From: Eutreptiella sp. 'Long Island Sound 2002'
Taxonomy: Eukaryota; Euglenozoa; Euglenophyceae; Eutreptiales; Eutreptiaceae
Length of the DNA stretch: 64,000 bases
NCBI GenBank assembly: GCA_964036045.1
Contig: OZ038378.1
Location: 187,091,128 to 187,155,127, forward strand
Direction: 5' to 3'
Shown here in pieces: positions 1 through 10,059 of the stretch; within the stretch, counting starts at the first letter, position 1, and each line of letters opens with the position of its first letter. The notes under the pieces are model-generated. The model was not told where the DNA came from, made no database searches, and saw only the letters and a program-made list of their open reading frames with translations. The translations under genes were made by a program, and so were the position numbers.

Positions 1-2293
1 GTGGACGCCGAAGTCATCCTCCACCTCCTGCGGCACGCAGATCGCGAGCGGACCACGGGGGTCCCCGCGGGCGCAGCAAAGGTGGTCAACCAGATGCCCC
101 TGAGGTGGCTCCAGGACAGCCTGTACGCGCGAGGGCAACACGCCGGGCACCCGTCCTGGTACGTTCGAGCCACCTCGCACCACAGTGACGCCCTACTGCA
201 CAAGGCGGACTGGGCGGCGTCCCAGGACACCGTCCTGCAGAACACGCCCCCGGACCCTGCCCACGCCCAGCTCATTGTCGCCGGCCGTGACGGCCATCTC
301 GATCTACCGCCCCCGATGATGCGGGTGCTCGGCGAGGTCGCGCAACGGGCGCAGACGGACCATGCGCTGACGCACCGGGGACACACACCTTTGGGCGCGG
401 CCCAAGCCACGGCCTATGTCCACGCCCGGGACCTCACCGCGACGGCCACCAACCGCCGGGCGCTGCGGGCCCGAGACGGCCACACGCCGGTGCAGCGCAG
501 GCTCCGCGTCCGGAAGGAGCGGCTCTCCGGCGTCGCCATCGTCCCACAACCGTGCCTTTTATGCGGCGGCCCGGAGGAGACCCCGGTGCACGTGCACATG
601 GGATGCGCCCACTCACGGCTCCTCTGGCCCCACTACCGCCAGGCGGTACACGAGGCGGCCCGCCACCTCCCGGCCGGGGACAAAGCCCTGTGGGTGGCCT
701 CGTGGCGCTCGGCAGGCGCCACATGGACGGAGGTGTTCTGCTCCAGACTGGTGCCCGAGGACGCGGAGGCGCAGCTCCGCGCCATAGCCCGATACGACCC
801 GCCGGGAGGGACCTCTGTGGACGATTTCCTCCACCACATGCTCCGGCTGGGGGACTTCGCATGGGAGCGTCGCAACCACCGGCTGGAGCAACTCCTCTGC
901 GAGCCCCAGAGCGCGGCGGCCCGGGCACACCGGTGGCTCACTGCGGCGGAGGGCGACCACCCTCCCCCTCCCCCGCGCCCTGACAAGGACTTCGTAGCCT
1001 CCCTCCGTGTCGTGAATGGCACTCTGGAGTGCCCGCCCCAAGAGGGCCCCCACCAGTACCAGGACCTGCCGGGGGGGTTCTCGAGGCACCTACAAGACGC
1101 CCTCTTCCCACTGTGGATCATCGGGTGCGGCTCCATGACCGCATGGGAGGCGCGCATCGTGGGTGAGGAGTGGGCGTGCGAGTGGAGCCGGTGGTGCGCC
1201 GCCACGCGCGCCCCGGAGACCCCTGCGCCACGATACGCTGCCATCCCGCTCCAGGGATGGGGGCCCGACACCCGGCCGAGACCCACCATGATCCGCGGGG
1301 CGGGGCCTGACCACCCGTGGGACGTAGCGACGGGGGAATGGCTGCAGGCGGCCCCGGGGCCGCAAACGGGATGGACTGGGGACCTGTCCTCACTCGTCAG
1401 GACACCCGTCCCGCCCCGCATCATCCTTCACACCGCCAACGTACTGCGGGCTACGGAGATACGCACGTGGGGGCACGCTGCGGCCACCGTCCAGTGGCAC
1501 CCCCCGGAGGACGGCGCACTTCAAAGCTGGGGGGCCGGTATACGACGACGCCCTGTCCCGGCTGGGCGACACCCAGGGGCCCTTGCTCCTCATGCTCCCC
1601 ACCGGCATTGCAGCCGCGCTGCGCCAGGAGCTAGACGGCTGCGAAGGACTGCGAGTGGGGTGGGAGGCAGTCGCGGACGGCACCCTGCTGGCCCTCCTCC
1701 ACAGAGACACCGCGAACGGGTGCCGATGGGATGCGCTGACGCCCCACCTCACCGGGCGCCACGTGTACGTGGCGAGCCCCCCCCAGGGGCACCCCCGCCC
1801 GGCGTGGAACAACCTCATCGCCGCCTTCCACGACCACGGGATCCTCCCCGACGACACGTGGCAGGAAGTCCAGCGGAAGACGCTTGGCAAGGACTACCGG
1901 CGCCGCGTTCGCGCCCGCCTGCTGGAGATCCAGGACCCCCTCCGACAGAGGTGGGACGACCTCTGGCTCCGCCATCTCGACCCTTGGTCGCCGCCCTCCC
2001 ACCTCCCACACACCTGCCGACTCTGCGGGGAATGTGACACGGTGTCCTCCGCAGCGTCGACAGGCGCCAACAGGTGCGCGCGGTGCGCCCAGGTGGCCGC
2101 GTGCCCCTGGCCCGAACCTCCCGCAGGCCCGCGCAGGCGCACAGAGGAGGAGGCCCTGCACCGGCGCATCGAGGGGGCACACACCCCCTCACACGAACGA
2201 GCGGGCCCCGCGGGCGCTCCCCTTCTGTTGATCCACGTACACCCGCCGAACCCCACATCCGTTGCGCACCTGTCGCATGTGTTCCCACCCTAA
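1..2293 (+). pseudogene. E1 upstream ORF, C-terminal part, with Cys-His motif; one frameshift
   Basis: The reading frame is open from base 1, so the N-terminus lies outside the window. Around residues 187-199 there is a CLLCGGPEET...HVHMGC pattern (C-x2-C, then H and C), like the zinc-binding segment that follows the RT domain in many non-LTR retrotransposons. The frame shifts near base 1535: coding continues in frame 2 through LLLMLPTGIAAAL and WNNLIAAFHDHGIL to a stop at 2293. A second cysteine cluster (CRLCGEC, CARCAQ) lies near 2010-2090. I see no RNase H DGS motif and no YADD box, so beyond the zinc motif the function is not recognised. The frame-1 translation after about residue 512 is a shadow. 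Decay and homopolymer sequencing error are both possible causes of the shift. Confidence 0.5.
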
Positions 2294-3599
2294 CCCCCAA
2301 CCGCCGCCACCCTTTGCAGAGCCCGCAGCACCATGCCACGCCGACGGGGGGATGGGCCGGGACACACCAGGGCCCGCCGCAGAGCGCAGGAGGCGGCCGT
2401 CCGGGGCCTGGTGGCGGACGCGGTGGCGGAGGCACACGAGGCGCACGTCGCCGCACGGTGTGACCTGGCGGGCAGTGCGAGGGCTTTCCTCAACGAGACC
2501 ACCCTCCCGGCCGTCCGCGCCCTGAACGGAGCGGGGGCCCCTAAGCTGCTCCCGGCAATGCACCGGATCGTGAACGCCGTCCAGCCGGGGCTCATCAGCC
2601 CGGAGGCGGCCCTCTACGGGCACTGGATGGAATGGCGCGAGTCCAATCGGTCGGGCCGGCCCCTGTCCATGGGGGACACCCTGCGGCTGACGGGAGCAGG
2701 GTCTGCCATGTCCCTCCGCAGCAGCGCCCCAGCCCTGCTGCACGCCCTCAGGACGCGCTACCCCGGGGACGCGGCCCCGTACCTGAACCAGGCGCGGGCC
2801 ACGTACCCGGGGGGAGTGTCGGAGCTGGATGCGACGCTCCACCTTCTACACCCACCGGACGAGGACCTGGAGGTGGGCGAGGTCACGGCCGACCAAGCCG
2901 GTGTACGACGGCACCAGGCCTACCCCCCCGTACGCCATCGTCTGCGAGGCGTTCCCCAGGGAGCCCGCTTGGTGCCCCGCCCTCCCGCTGGCGACGCACG
3001 CGCCCCGCGGCTGGGCTAACCCAGACCTGTCCCTCCCCCTCTCCAGAACCAGGGGTGCCCACCACAGGGGGCAGGTTCTCTGGCAAGAGTGCCCTGGCAC
3101 CCCCCTGCTCCTCCTCGTCGTCGCGACCCGCGGGGACCCGGGGCGGATCCTGGGGATCACCCCCACCCACCTCTATGGGGCAACACCCGTACCCCGCCCC
3201 CCCCTCCCGGCGCCCGCGTCGCGGGACGGAGTACACACCTTCCTGCGTGCACAGGAGGTCACCACCGTTACGGGGGTCCACCTGGTGCGGCTCCCCCCGA
3301 CACCACTCGACGACCCCCGGAGGCCCAGGGCCCTGGGCCCCGCCCCAGACTGGGAGCTATGGCGCGACGCGTGGGCCGCGTGGCTCCCCCGCCTCCCCTC
3401 CCAGTGCCGGTGGATGGCCGCGGGCCCCTGGCCGTGCGGGGCTGATGCCACAGCCAGCCCCGCCGCCCCGCCCCGGGAGGGGGCCCCAGACGCGCAGGAA
3501 GCGGAGACCGCAGCCCCAGCGAGCCACGCCGCGGCCCCGACTGCGGCCCCCGGCACGCCGCCGACACGGGGGGTAGCCCCGGCGCAGGAACCAGGTGCA

Positions 3600-4076
3600 T
3601 CGCCGAGGGCTGCCGCAGCCGCAGAAGAGAGCAAGAAGGGCGCGCGAGGGATTGCGACCGCGGCCCCGGGGGGCCGCATCACCGCCTCGGCCGACCACGC
3701 CGCGACCCCCAGCCCGCCGCGAAAGCGGGGGGCGGACCCCGCACGGGCCACAGGCGCCTCGTCGGCGGCCGCCGCAGCAGCGAAGGAGAGCGAGGAGGGC
3801 GCGCGAGGGGCTGCGGCCGCGACCCCGGCGCGCCGCGATACCGCCTCGGCCGGCCACGCTGCGACCCCCAGCACGCCGCGAACGCGGGGGACGGACCCCG
3901 CACAGGCCACGGGCGCCCCACCGGCGGCCGCCACAGCAGCAGAGGAGAACGAGGGGGGCGCGCGAGGAGTGGCGACTGCGGCCCCGGCGGGCCGCGCCAC
4001 CGCCTCGGCCGGCCACGCCGCGACCCCCAGCACGCCGCGCAAGCGAGGGAAGAACCCCGCACAAGCCAAGGACGCC
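3600..4076 (+). repeat. 159-bp coding minisatellite, three full units
   Basis: Three consecutive 53-residue units start at 3600, 3759 and 3918, with partial units on both sides. Each contains an acidic EE/KE segment, GARG, an HAATP-SxPR motif and a PAxA-xxA end. The units differ by substitutions but keep length and frame, so frame 3 is the coding frame here. Confidence 0.8.
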
Positions 4077-4829
4077 TCGCCGGCGGCCGCCACAGCAGCA
4101 GCAGTGGGCAGGGAGAGCGCGAAGTACCGCGCCCACGCCAACCCCACCCACACCCACACCAGCCCCCCGGAGCCGTTTTCCCCCAAGCCCTTCCCCCCGG
4201 GGCGGGAGCGGCACGTCCGCCCCCCGGCGCCCGAGCGCTCGCCGCCGGGCGTCACGCTGCCGCAGCTGCAAAGACAGCGGGACACCCGGCGCGTGATTCA
4301 GGAAGGGCGGGAGGGCGCGCAGGCAGAGCGGCGTGCCAGCCACGGGAGCGCGGAGCGGGGGGCAGGAGGCGACGGGGGAAGTGCCCAGGAGCGCGCGCAA
4401 GGAGCAGGCCAGGTCACTCGCAGCAGGGAGCAAGGGCGCAGCAGCGGGGGGGAGCAGAGCGCAAGCAGCGGACGGCGCGACTCGGGGCAGGGGGCCGGGA
4501 AGGGGCCAGGGCACGGGAAGGGCGCGCAGGGGCACGGGCAGGGAGCCCAGGTGCAGGGGGCAGGGCGAGGGGAGGTGGGTGAGCGGGCGGGCCAGGGCGT
4601 GGGGGACGGGAGGCGGGACCCGCGACACGGGCAGGGGGCTGGAAAGGGGCCCAAGGGCAAGGGCAAGGGCGCCGCGGGCCCCAAGGGACAGGCGGGACGG
4701 GGCATCGGAGCCCAGGGGGGAGGACGGGACGAAGGCAGGGGGGCAGAGGGCGGGGCGCCCCAGCAGCCGGACGTGCAGCCGGTGAGGTGCATCCCCCCCG
4801 GCATCCAACAGATGCCGGCACACCGCACC

Positions 4830-4859
4830 CACCACCACCACCACCACCACCACCACCAC
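4830..4859 (+). repeat. CAC trinucleotide run encoding ten histidines
   Basis: A (CAC)n tract in frame 3 of the E1 downstream ORF gives a run of ten histidines just before LYNIDPDAGEL. Confidence 0.85.
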
Positions 4860-5479
4860 CTCTACAACATCGACCCTGACGCCGGCGAGCTCGTCCCCCC
4901 CCAACCCCCACGACCCCTGCACCAGCCAGCCCCCCCCGCGCCGAGGGCGAGCCGGCACGGAGGGCCTCGGCAGAGGGGGGGCGGGGCGCGGCGTCGGCGC
5001 CGCAGGCACAGGGGCAGCGAGAGGGGCCCGCGCGGGGGGCAGAGGGGGGCCGGCCATGGGACCGGGACTGGGGCGCGGTCCCGGACCCTCTGGGGGAGGA
5101 GACCCTCCCCCTGGTGGGGGAGGTGTACGGGTGGTTGTGCTGGGCCAACCAGGGGACCTCGAGGAGGTCGAGGAACCGGCCCTTAGATGCCGTGCTCCTA
5201 CGGAGAGACGGAGGAAACCGAGAGGTACCCCCGGGGGGGTGGGCAGCCCCAGAGGACCATGAGAGGGTCCTCAGGTCAGTGATCCGGGCGGCGTGGCCCG
5301 ACAGGGAGCCGACGTGGCCGGCCTTCCTGGAAGGGGGAGCGGTGCTCCGCATCACGGATGCGGACGCCAACAACTGGCTCCCCCGGGCTTTGCGCAGCGC
5401 CCTCGCCCACTGGCCCTACCGCCGGCACAACCCGCCGCCGCCACAGCCCCAGCCCCCACACAGGCGGCGGCGCAGGTGA

Positions 5480-7783
5480 TGGCCCAGACGGCGGATACGA
5501 GAGAGTGGGGGGGGGGCTGGCCCCCCCGACCCACGCCCCCCCCACGGTACGGCACGACGCATGAGAGCGTGCCCCCTCCCGCTGGAGGGAGTGCGGAGAC
5601 AACGAGCGCAGGGGGGAACCTGCTGCCCCGCAGCCCGCTAACCACTGACCGCTAACCCTCACGGCCGCCCCCGGCCGGCCAGCGCCGCGTGACAACGGCC
5701 GGGGGGATGAGGGGCCCCAGCGAGGGCCTGCACGAGGATCCGGCTCTAGGTAGAGGGGGGCGGGGGAATGGCGCGACCCTCCAACCGATGGCTGGCCCCC
5801 GGGGCCAGGACTGCCATGCCGCCCCCCCCCCCCGGCCGTCAGGAGGCGTCACCAGGGGACCAAAGGGCCCCCCCCACTCCCCCCCCCCCTCCCGCACAGG
5901 CCCGAGAGCGGGCGGGGAAGGCGGCCCCCCCACCCCCCCCCCCCCCGCACTCGCCCCAGCTGGGGAGCCACAGGCGCGGCCCTCCGCCCCCCCGGGGCCG
6001 GGGGGGCGCCCCCCCCCCCCGAAGGGACGGCGACGCGGTGGGGGGAGCGGCGGCTGGACCTGCTCCCGCGAGCCCACACCGGCGTGCCGGAGCAACACGC
6101 ACAACGGAACAGGAAGGAGGGGATGACAGAGGGGGGGTTCAGGCCTGCTAGGGCCCCCGGGGGAGCGGTCCTTGGGCCGCTCCTCACCCCCCCCCTACCC
6201 CAGGGGGGCACTTCAGCCCCGACCGCACGCGCACGCCGGAAGGGAGCGCGCCGGCGACACGAATGGGGCCAGGATGGAGTACCGCAGGCCGCCGCCCAGA
6301 AGGAGAGCAGGGAGGCCGCAGCGCGACACACCCCCCCCCCCCGCCCCCCCACCGGGCCCCGGCCCCCACCCCCCGAGAAAGGGGAGATGGTCCCCCCCCG
6401 CCCGAGAGAGGAGCCGGAGTGCGACCCGCCCCCCCGCCCCAGCCGCCAGCTCCCATGGGGGCCGCGAAGAACAAACGAGCCCGCGCCGGCGCACCGGGAC
6501 GCCGCACAGATCGTACCCAGAGAAGCCTGGTAAGCACGAACCGGAGTGGTATGGGGAGCCACACCCCCCATGGACAGCACAACGCCAGTGAAGCCCGCTT
6601 TGTTGCCTGCCCAGGGAAGGCAGAGGGACGGAATGAGGACCCCCCGCCCTACGGGCCCCGCCCCGGCCGCACGACCGGGGGGTACGGCGCACGCCCCCCC
6701 CCCCCCCCCGCCCGTTCCCCAGCATATGAGAGCCACGGACCCGCCCCGCGGCGCGCAGCCCCCGCGGGGCGTGCTGGCCGGAGGGACAGAGCAGGGCCCC
6801 CACACTCGCACGCCCGCACCCACAACACGTGGATCGCGGACCCCGACAGCCCGCCCAGTGGGCGGGCAGTCGGGGGAGGGGGAGCGCATGACCCCAGACG
6901 CAACGGTAGAAGGCACCCCCCCCGGGGACGCCCTGCCGCTACCCCCGCAACCCCAAGCCAAGTAGGGGGGAACCGGGACCGAACCGCCCCCCCCCAAGCA
7001 CGCCAGACGGAGCAAGGGAGCGGGGCAGGACACGCGGAGGGGCACGGACCATGTGGAACGGCCCTACCAGCGCCCAGTGCCGGGACCACGCGGGATGCGC
7101 ACGTCACACCACCCAGGGGGGGGGGGAGCGGACACCGCGAGAGCGCGAGTGCACACACACGAAAGGGACACACGGGGACTACCGGAAGGGCAACCGGACC
7201 AAACGCGCGGAACGCACGGACCGCGTGGAATGGCGTACCAGCGGGCGAGGGTAAGGGACACCCGGACGGGACGGCCCGCCACACGCAGCACGGAACACGC
7301 GGGGCGCGGAGGGGGAAACGAGAGAGACACAACACCAGGTACCGGCCCGAACCCCCCGAACCGGCCGCGAGCGCCGCCCACACACAGACGGGGCACTGCA
7401 CCTGCCAAGGCAGTAGTGGCGCACAGCGCCACGCCTCAACCCCTAGGCTAGGCAGCCTCCGCGCCAGCCCAAGGGGGTCCCACTGGCGACAAGCCAGTAG
7501 CACGGGCCCGGCGGCGCCGGCGCCCCGGGCGACCACGCATTAGGGGGGCGACGCAGTGGGTAAGCGCCCGCAGCCACGGCTGCGAATTGATGCACAGACC
7601 GGGGAGTGGCGAAACGGGGAAGCCGGGGAAAGACGGGGCTCCGAGCTCTGTGAACCCGGGAGACTCCGCCACCAGGCAGGAGGTGCGTCTTGGAGGGCCC
7701 CCCACTAGGACCCGGTGGGGAGGATATCATCTGGCCCGACCAGGTGGCCCCCCGGGGCCGAAAGGCGTCTAGTACCCGCAAAA
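5480..7783 (+). other. E1 3' untranslated region, homopolymer-rich
   Basis: About 2.3 kb with no convincing gene. Open frames exist on both strands only because the sequence is so GC-rich that stops are scarce. It is dominated by C and G runs of 7-12 bases (for example 5820-5945 and 6330-6372) and ends at the heptamer tail. I see no RNA gene. Confidence 0.5.
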
Positions 7784-7804
7784 TCAAACCTCAAACCTCA
7801 AACC
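7784..7804 (+). repeat. (TCAAACC)3 3' tail of E1
   Basis: Three perfect heptamers at 7784, 7791 and 7798 abut the first base of tandem unit U1 at 7805. E2 likewise ends in a short tandem repeat (TACC units), suggesting template slippage at the 3' end during target-primed reverse transcription. Confidence 0.75.
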
Positions 7805-7831
7805 GCATGTGAGCCGTGTGTGAAGTAGCCC

Positions 7832-8248
7832 GTGACCACCACTGATTTTCTGATTGAGGACCCCTTCTCAGGATATTCCGGCGAGGACAAGCTCAAAGCT
7901 CATCCCAAAAAATTCAAAAAAAAATTCCAAAAACGTCCTGGCTGTGCAACTGTGTCTGTTGCATCCAAGGCAATACATTCCTCTATGTATTTCACACAAT
8001 GCTTCGTGTTGCGGAATTTCAGGTTGTTCCTGCACCGCTTTGAACCGCATGTACGGCCATGGCTCCTTGACATGCAACTGGCCACAGTGTGCATGTCAAT
8101 GTATGGGCCAGTTTACAGCATCTGCACCCAGAAACCAAAGCCCATTTGGGCGTGGAATGCTGTGAATTGTGAGCCAGTGGTGGCATGTGGTTCAGAATTG
8201 GGTACGCACTTTTATGCTGTTCGGCATTTTGCTGTGTGGCACAACTGA
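7832..8248 (+). CDS. Hypothetical ORF of the 1.08-kb unit
   Basis: A 138-residue frame whose last 97 residues are conserved in the units at 8915-9361, 35844-36173 and 36958-37254. The same stretch is also open in another frame (Cys-rich, SLTC-WPQCACQC), so I cannot say which frame, if either, is translated. No domain is recognised. Upstream of the conserved part the units differ by indels that shift the frame, which argues against a long intact protein. Confidence 0.25.
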   Translation: MTTTDFLIEDPFSGYSGEDKLKAHPKKFKKKFQKRPGCATVSVASKAIHSSMYFTQCFVLRNFRLFLHRFEPHVRPWLLDMQLATVCMSMYGPVYSICTQKPKPIWAWNAVNCEPVVACGSELGTHFYAVRHFAVWHN

Positions 8249-8329
8249 TTGCCCACTTGCACCCGGCCTGGCTGTGCACAATTTTGCCCATAATTTCATT
8301 TTTTTTGAATTTTTTGGAGAGTGCCATAT

Positions 8330-8605
8330 GAGGCGTGAATTCCCCTGAAGTATGGAGATCCAATTCACAGACTGAACCAACAGATCAAACAATCAATTCC
8401 TGGGACCAAACTGTTTGCAGTCAACCGTCCACAGCCAAATCTCAGAAAGCGCTCGCACAGAGCGCTGGTAAAAACCCTGAATGATCTGGGGAATGTCCAG
8501 CCAGCTGCAGACAGTTTGTCTATGGATGCCAGCCTGTTGTTGAATTGCAGGGCAGCAGCTGAAAATGGCAACTGCAGCCAAAGTAAGCGCCGCCGCGTCG
8601 CCTGA
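8330..8605 (+). pseudogene. Small basic ORF of unit U1, broken near its start
   Basis: Equivalent to the intact 94-residue ORFs at 36246-36530 and 37327-37611. Here the codon after PYEA is a TGA, but the rest stays open (IHRLNQQIKQSIPG, LRKRSHRALVKTLNDLG) and ends with the nuclear-localisation-like SKRRRVA. Conservation of this frame across three units makes it the best protein candidate in the unit. Function unknown. Confidence 0.4.
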
Positions 8606-8817
8606 ACAGGTCGCGCACACTGCCAAAATATCATGTGTTTTGAATATTTGTGAATGCAATTCCTGCACTATGCACATGTATTTTCAGTGAAGTCAGTGAA
8701 CCAGATGTATAATACAACAGATGAAACACGCCAGTAAAATGACGGATGTCTGCATGTGTGACACACGCACTGATGTGAGAGAAAGAATGTCTTTTTGAAT
8801 ATTCTGTGTTATCTCAC

Positions 8818-8866
8818 GCTCAGACTGATGAGGGCCTAGTGTTGGGCCGAAACGGGTCTCGTTTTT
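8818..8866 (+). ncRNA. Hammerhead-ribozyme-like motif, unit U1
   Basis: Core blocks are in the right order and spacing: CTGATGA (8825-8831), a stem II of GGCCTA pairing with TGGGCC around a GTGT loop (8833-8848), then GAAAC (8849-8853) and GTC (8856-8858) as the candidate cleavage triplet. Bases on either side (AGA before, TCG after) allow the first two pairs of stem I. Stem III would be only AC/GU, as in hammerheads of newt satellites and Penelope-like elements, which often act as dimers. The first G after CTGATGA is unpaired, a weak point. The motif is preserved in unit U4 and decayed in U3. Confidence 0.5.
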
Positions 8867-8887
8867 TGGCGTTGTTTGAGGACGCTT

Positions 8888-9405
8888 GCATGTGAGCCGT
8901 GTGTGAAGTAGCCCGTGACCACCGCTGATTTTCTGATTGAGGACCCCTTCTCAAGATTTTCCGGCGAGGACAAGCTCAAAGCAAATCCCAAAAAATTCAA
9001 AAAGAATTCCAAAAACGTCCTGGCTGTGCAACTGTGTCTGTTGCATCCAAGGCAATACATTTCTCTATGTATTTCACAGAATGCTTCGTGTTTCTAACCT
9101 AACCCTAACCCTAACCTGGTGTTTCGGAATTTCAGGTTGTTCCTGCACCGCTGTGAATTGCATGTACCGCCATGGCTCCTTGACATGCGACTGGCCACAG
9201 TGTGCATGTCAATGTATGGGCCAGTTTACAGCATCTGCACCCAGAAACCAAAGCCCATTTGGGCGTGGAATGCTGTGAATTGTGAGCCAGTGGTGGCATG
9301 CCGTTCAGAATTTGGTACGCACTTTTATGCTGTTCGGCAATTTGCTGTGTGGCACAACTGATTGCCCACTTGCACCCGGCCTGGCTGTGCACAATTTTGC
9401 CCATC
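8888..9405 (+). repeat. Partial tandem unit U2, start of block copy 1
   Basis: Matches the first 500 or so bases of U1, then diverges after CACAATTTTGCCCAT: instead of the small basic ORF and the ribozyme-like end it runs into ATGCTCACGTTTTGCTCG and the long block. The same divergence is seen in U5 at 37894-38343. U2 and U5 are also the units carrying the telomeric insertion. Confidence 0.7.
9095..9118. repeat. 24-bp telomere-type insertion with 7-bp duplication
   Basis: TAACC followed by CCTAACCCTAACC repeats sits between two copies of GTGTTTC (9088-9094 and 9119-9125). Units U3 and U4 have a single GTGTTTC at this point and no insert, so this is a true insertion. The equivalent in U5 is at 38019-38042. 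Confidence 0.8.
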
Positions 9406-10050
9406 ATTTCATGCTCACGTTTTGCTCGTTCCAAATATCTTCAGATGGCGGTCAACATGGACGGACCAAGGTGCACACAGGGAGGGATGCTGGTTCTGAG
9501 TGCTCAGCCATCTGCTCCGGTCTTGTTGGCATTCTTTACTGTTTTTTGCTTTGTGCCTTGTTTTGCAGGATGTGGATGATTCGTTTGGCCGGGTGCCCCT
9601 AGGAATTGCATTTCTGCCTCCCCTCCCCACCCCTGGCTTTGTGTTCTTTTAGTTTTACCAAAATCTCACTTTTTATCTTGCCATCTAAAAAAAAAGATTC
9701 TGCTGTTTTGACGTTTATAAACATGCGAATGAATTTTTTTTTAGATTTTGGATTTCGTTGGAATCTTATTTTTTAGTAGAGAATCTTTTTTTTTAGATGC
9801 GAAATATTTTTTTTAGATGTTTTTCCTCATTTTTTTAGCTGTTTATGCCCATTTTTTGGCTGTTTTGAATTAGATTTTAGCAGCTTTCTTAAATTTTAGC
9901 GTATCTAAAAAAAAGATTTCGCATCTAAAAAAAAGATTACCCCCAATTCGATCTGCTCCGAGAACAGGGGTTTCTCTTCGCTGGGGGACCTATGCAGAGA
10001 CGTCATTTGAACGGGTCATAGGTAATGCCTGGATTTTGCAAAGTAGGGCA
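9406..10050. repeat. AT-rich stretch with large inverted repeat at 9783-9944
   Basis: No gene seen. Two halves of about 40 bases, AATCTTTTTTTTTTAGATGCG... on the left and its reverse complement on the right (CATC-TAAAAAAAAGATT motifs, twice each), can form a long hairpin enclosing about 80 bases. The copy at 38719-38877 keeps the structure despite several changes in T-run length. Confidence 0.6.
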
Positions 10051-10059
10051 CTCAAGCAG

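Larger units (their letters stand above)
2333..5479 (+). pseudogene. E1 downstream ORF: ordered N-terminal domain, Ala/Pro/Gly repeats, PGGW C-terminal domain
   Basis: The start ATG at 2333 lies 40 bases after the previous stop. The first 190 or so residues look ordered (ALYGHWMEWRESN, LLHALRTRYPGDAAPYL). The frame then moves near 2900 into frame 3, which carries an Ala/Pro/Gly/Lys-rich low-complexity stretch including 53-residue repeats and ten histidines. It moves again near 5050 into frame 2, which ends at 5479 with an ordered domain (EVYGWLCWANQG, VPPGGW, NNWLPRALR). That last domain resembles the C-terminal domain of E2 (LWELRKWARG, RPAGGW), which supports this reading through two frameshifts. 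Function unknown; an ORF downstream of an RT-type ORF is unusual for a non-LTR element. Confidence 0.5.
1..7804 (+). mobile_element. GC-rich retroelement E1, 5' end outside window
   Basis: This stretch is strikingly GC-rich compared with everything after 7805 and ends in three perfect copies of the heptamer TCAAACC (7784-7804). A short tandem-repeat tail at the 3' end is typical of several non-LTR retrotransposon groups. It carries two consecutive long coding regions (1-2293 and 2333-5479), each broken by frameshifts, followed by a long noncoding 3' part full of C and G homopolymers. The C-terminal domain of its second ORF resembles that of element E2 (24674-30230, minus strand), so both belong to one family. 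No RT catalytic motif is inside the window, so the class is inferred from the tail, the Cys-His motif and E2's target duplication. Its junction with tandem unit U1 is at 7804/7805. Confidence 0.6.
7805..8887 (+). repeat. Tandem unit U1 (1083 bp) with hammerhead-like 3' motif
   Basis: The unit starts GCATGTGAGCCG and ends GAGGACGCTT; the same start recurs at 8888. Related full or near-full units lie at 35823-36812 and 36813-37893. Shared internal landmarks are a GATTGAGGACCCCTTCTCA segment, GGCAATACATT, a block with three open frames (about 7980-8250), a small basic ORF (about 8330-8605) and a conserved 3' motif CTGATGA...GAAAC at 8825-8853. Units of this length joined head to tail with a ribozyme-like motif at the join resemble retrozyme or Penelope-derived tandem arrays. 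Confidence 0.75.

Noticed and set aside
5480-7800. Several long open frames on both strands of the GC-rich 3' region of E1 (for example the 398-residue minus-strand frame 5849-7045)
   Set aside because: Stops are rare at this GC content. The translations are low-complexity Gly/Ala/Pro/Arg, frames overlap on both strands, and none resembles E2 or a known domain.
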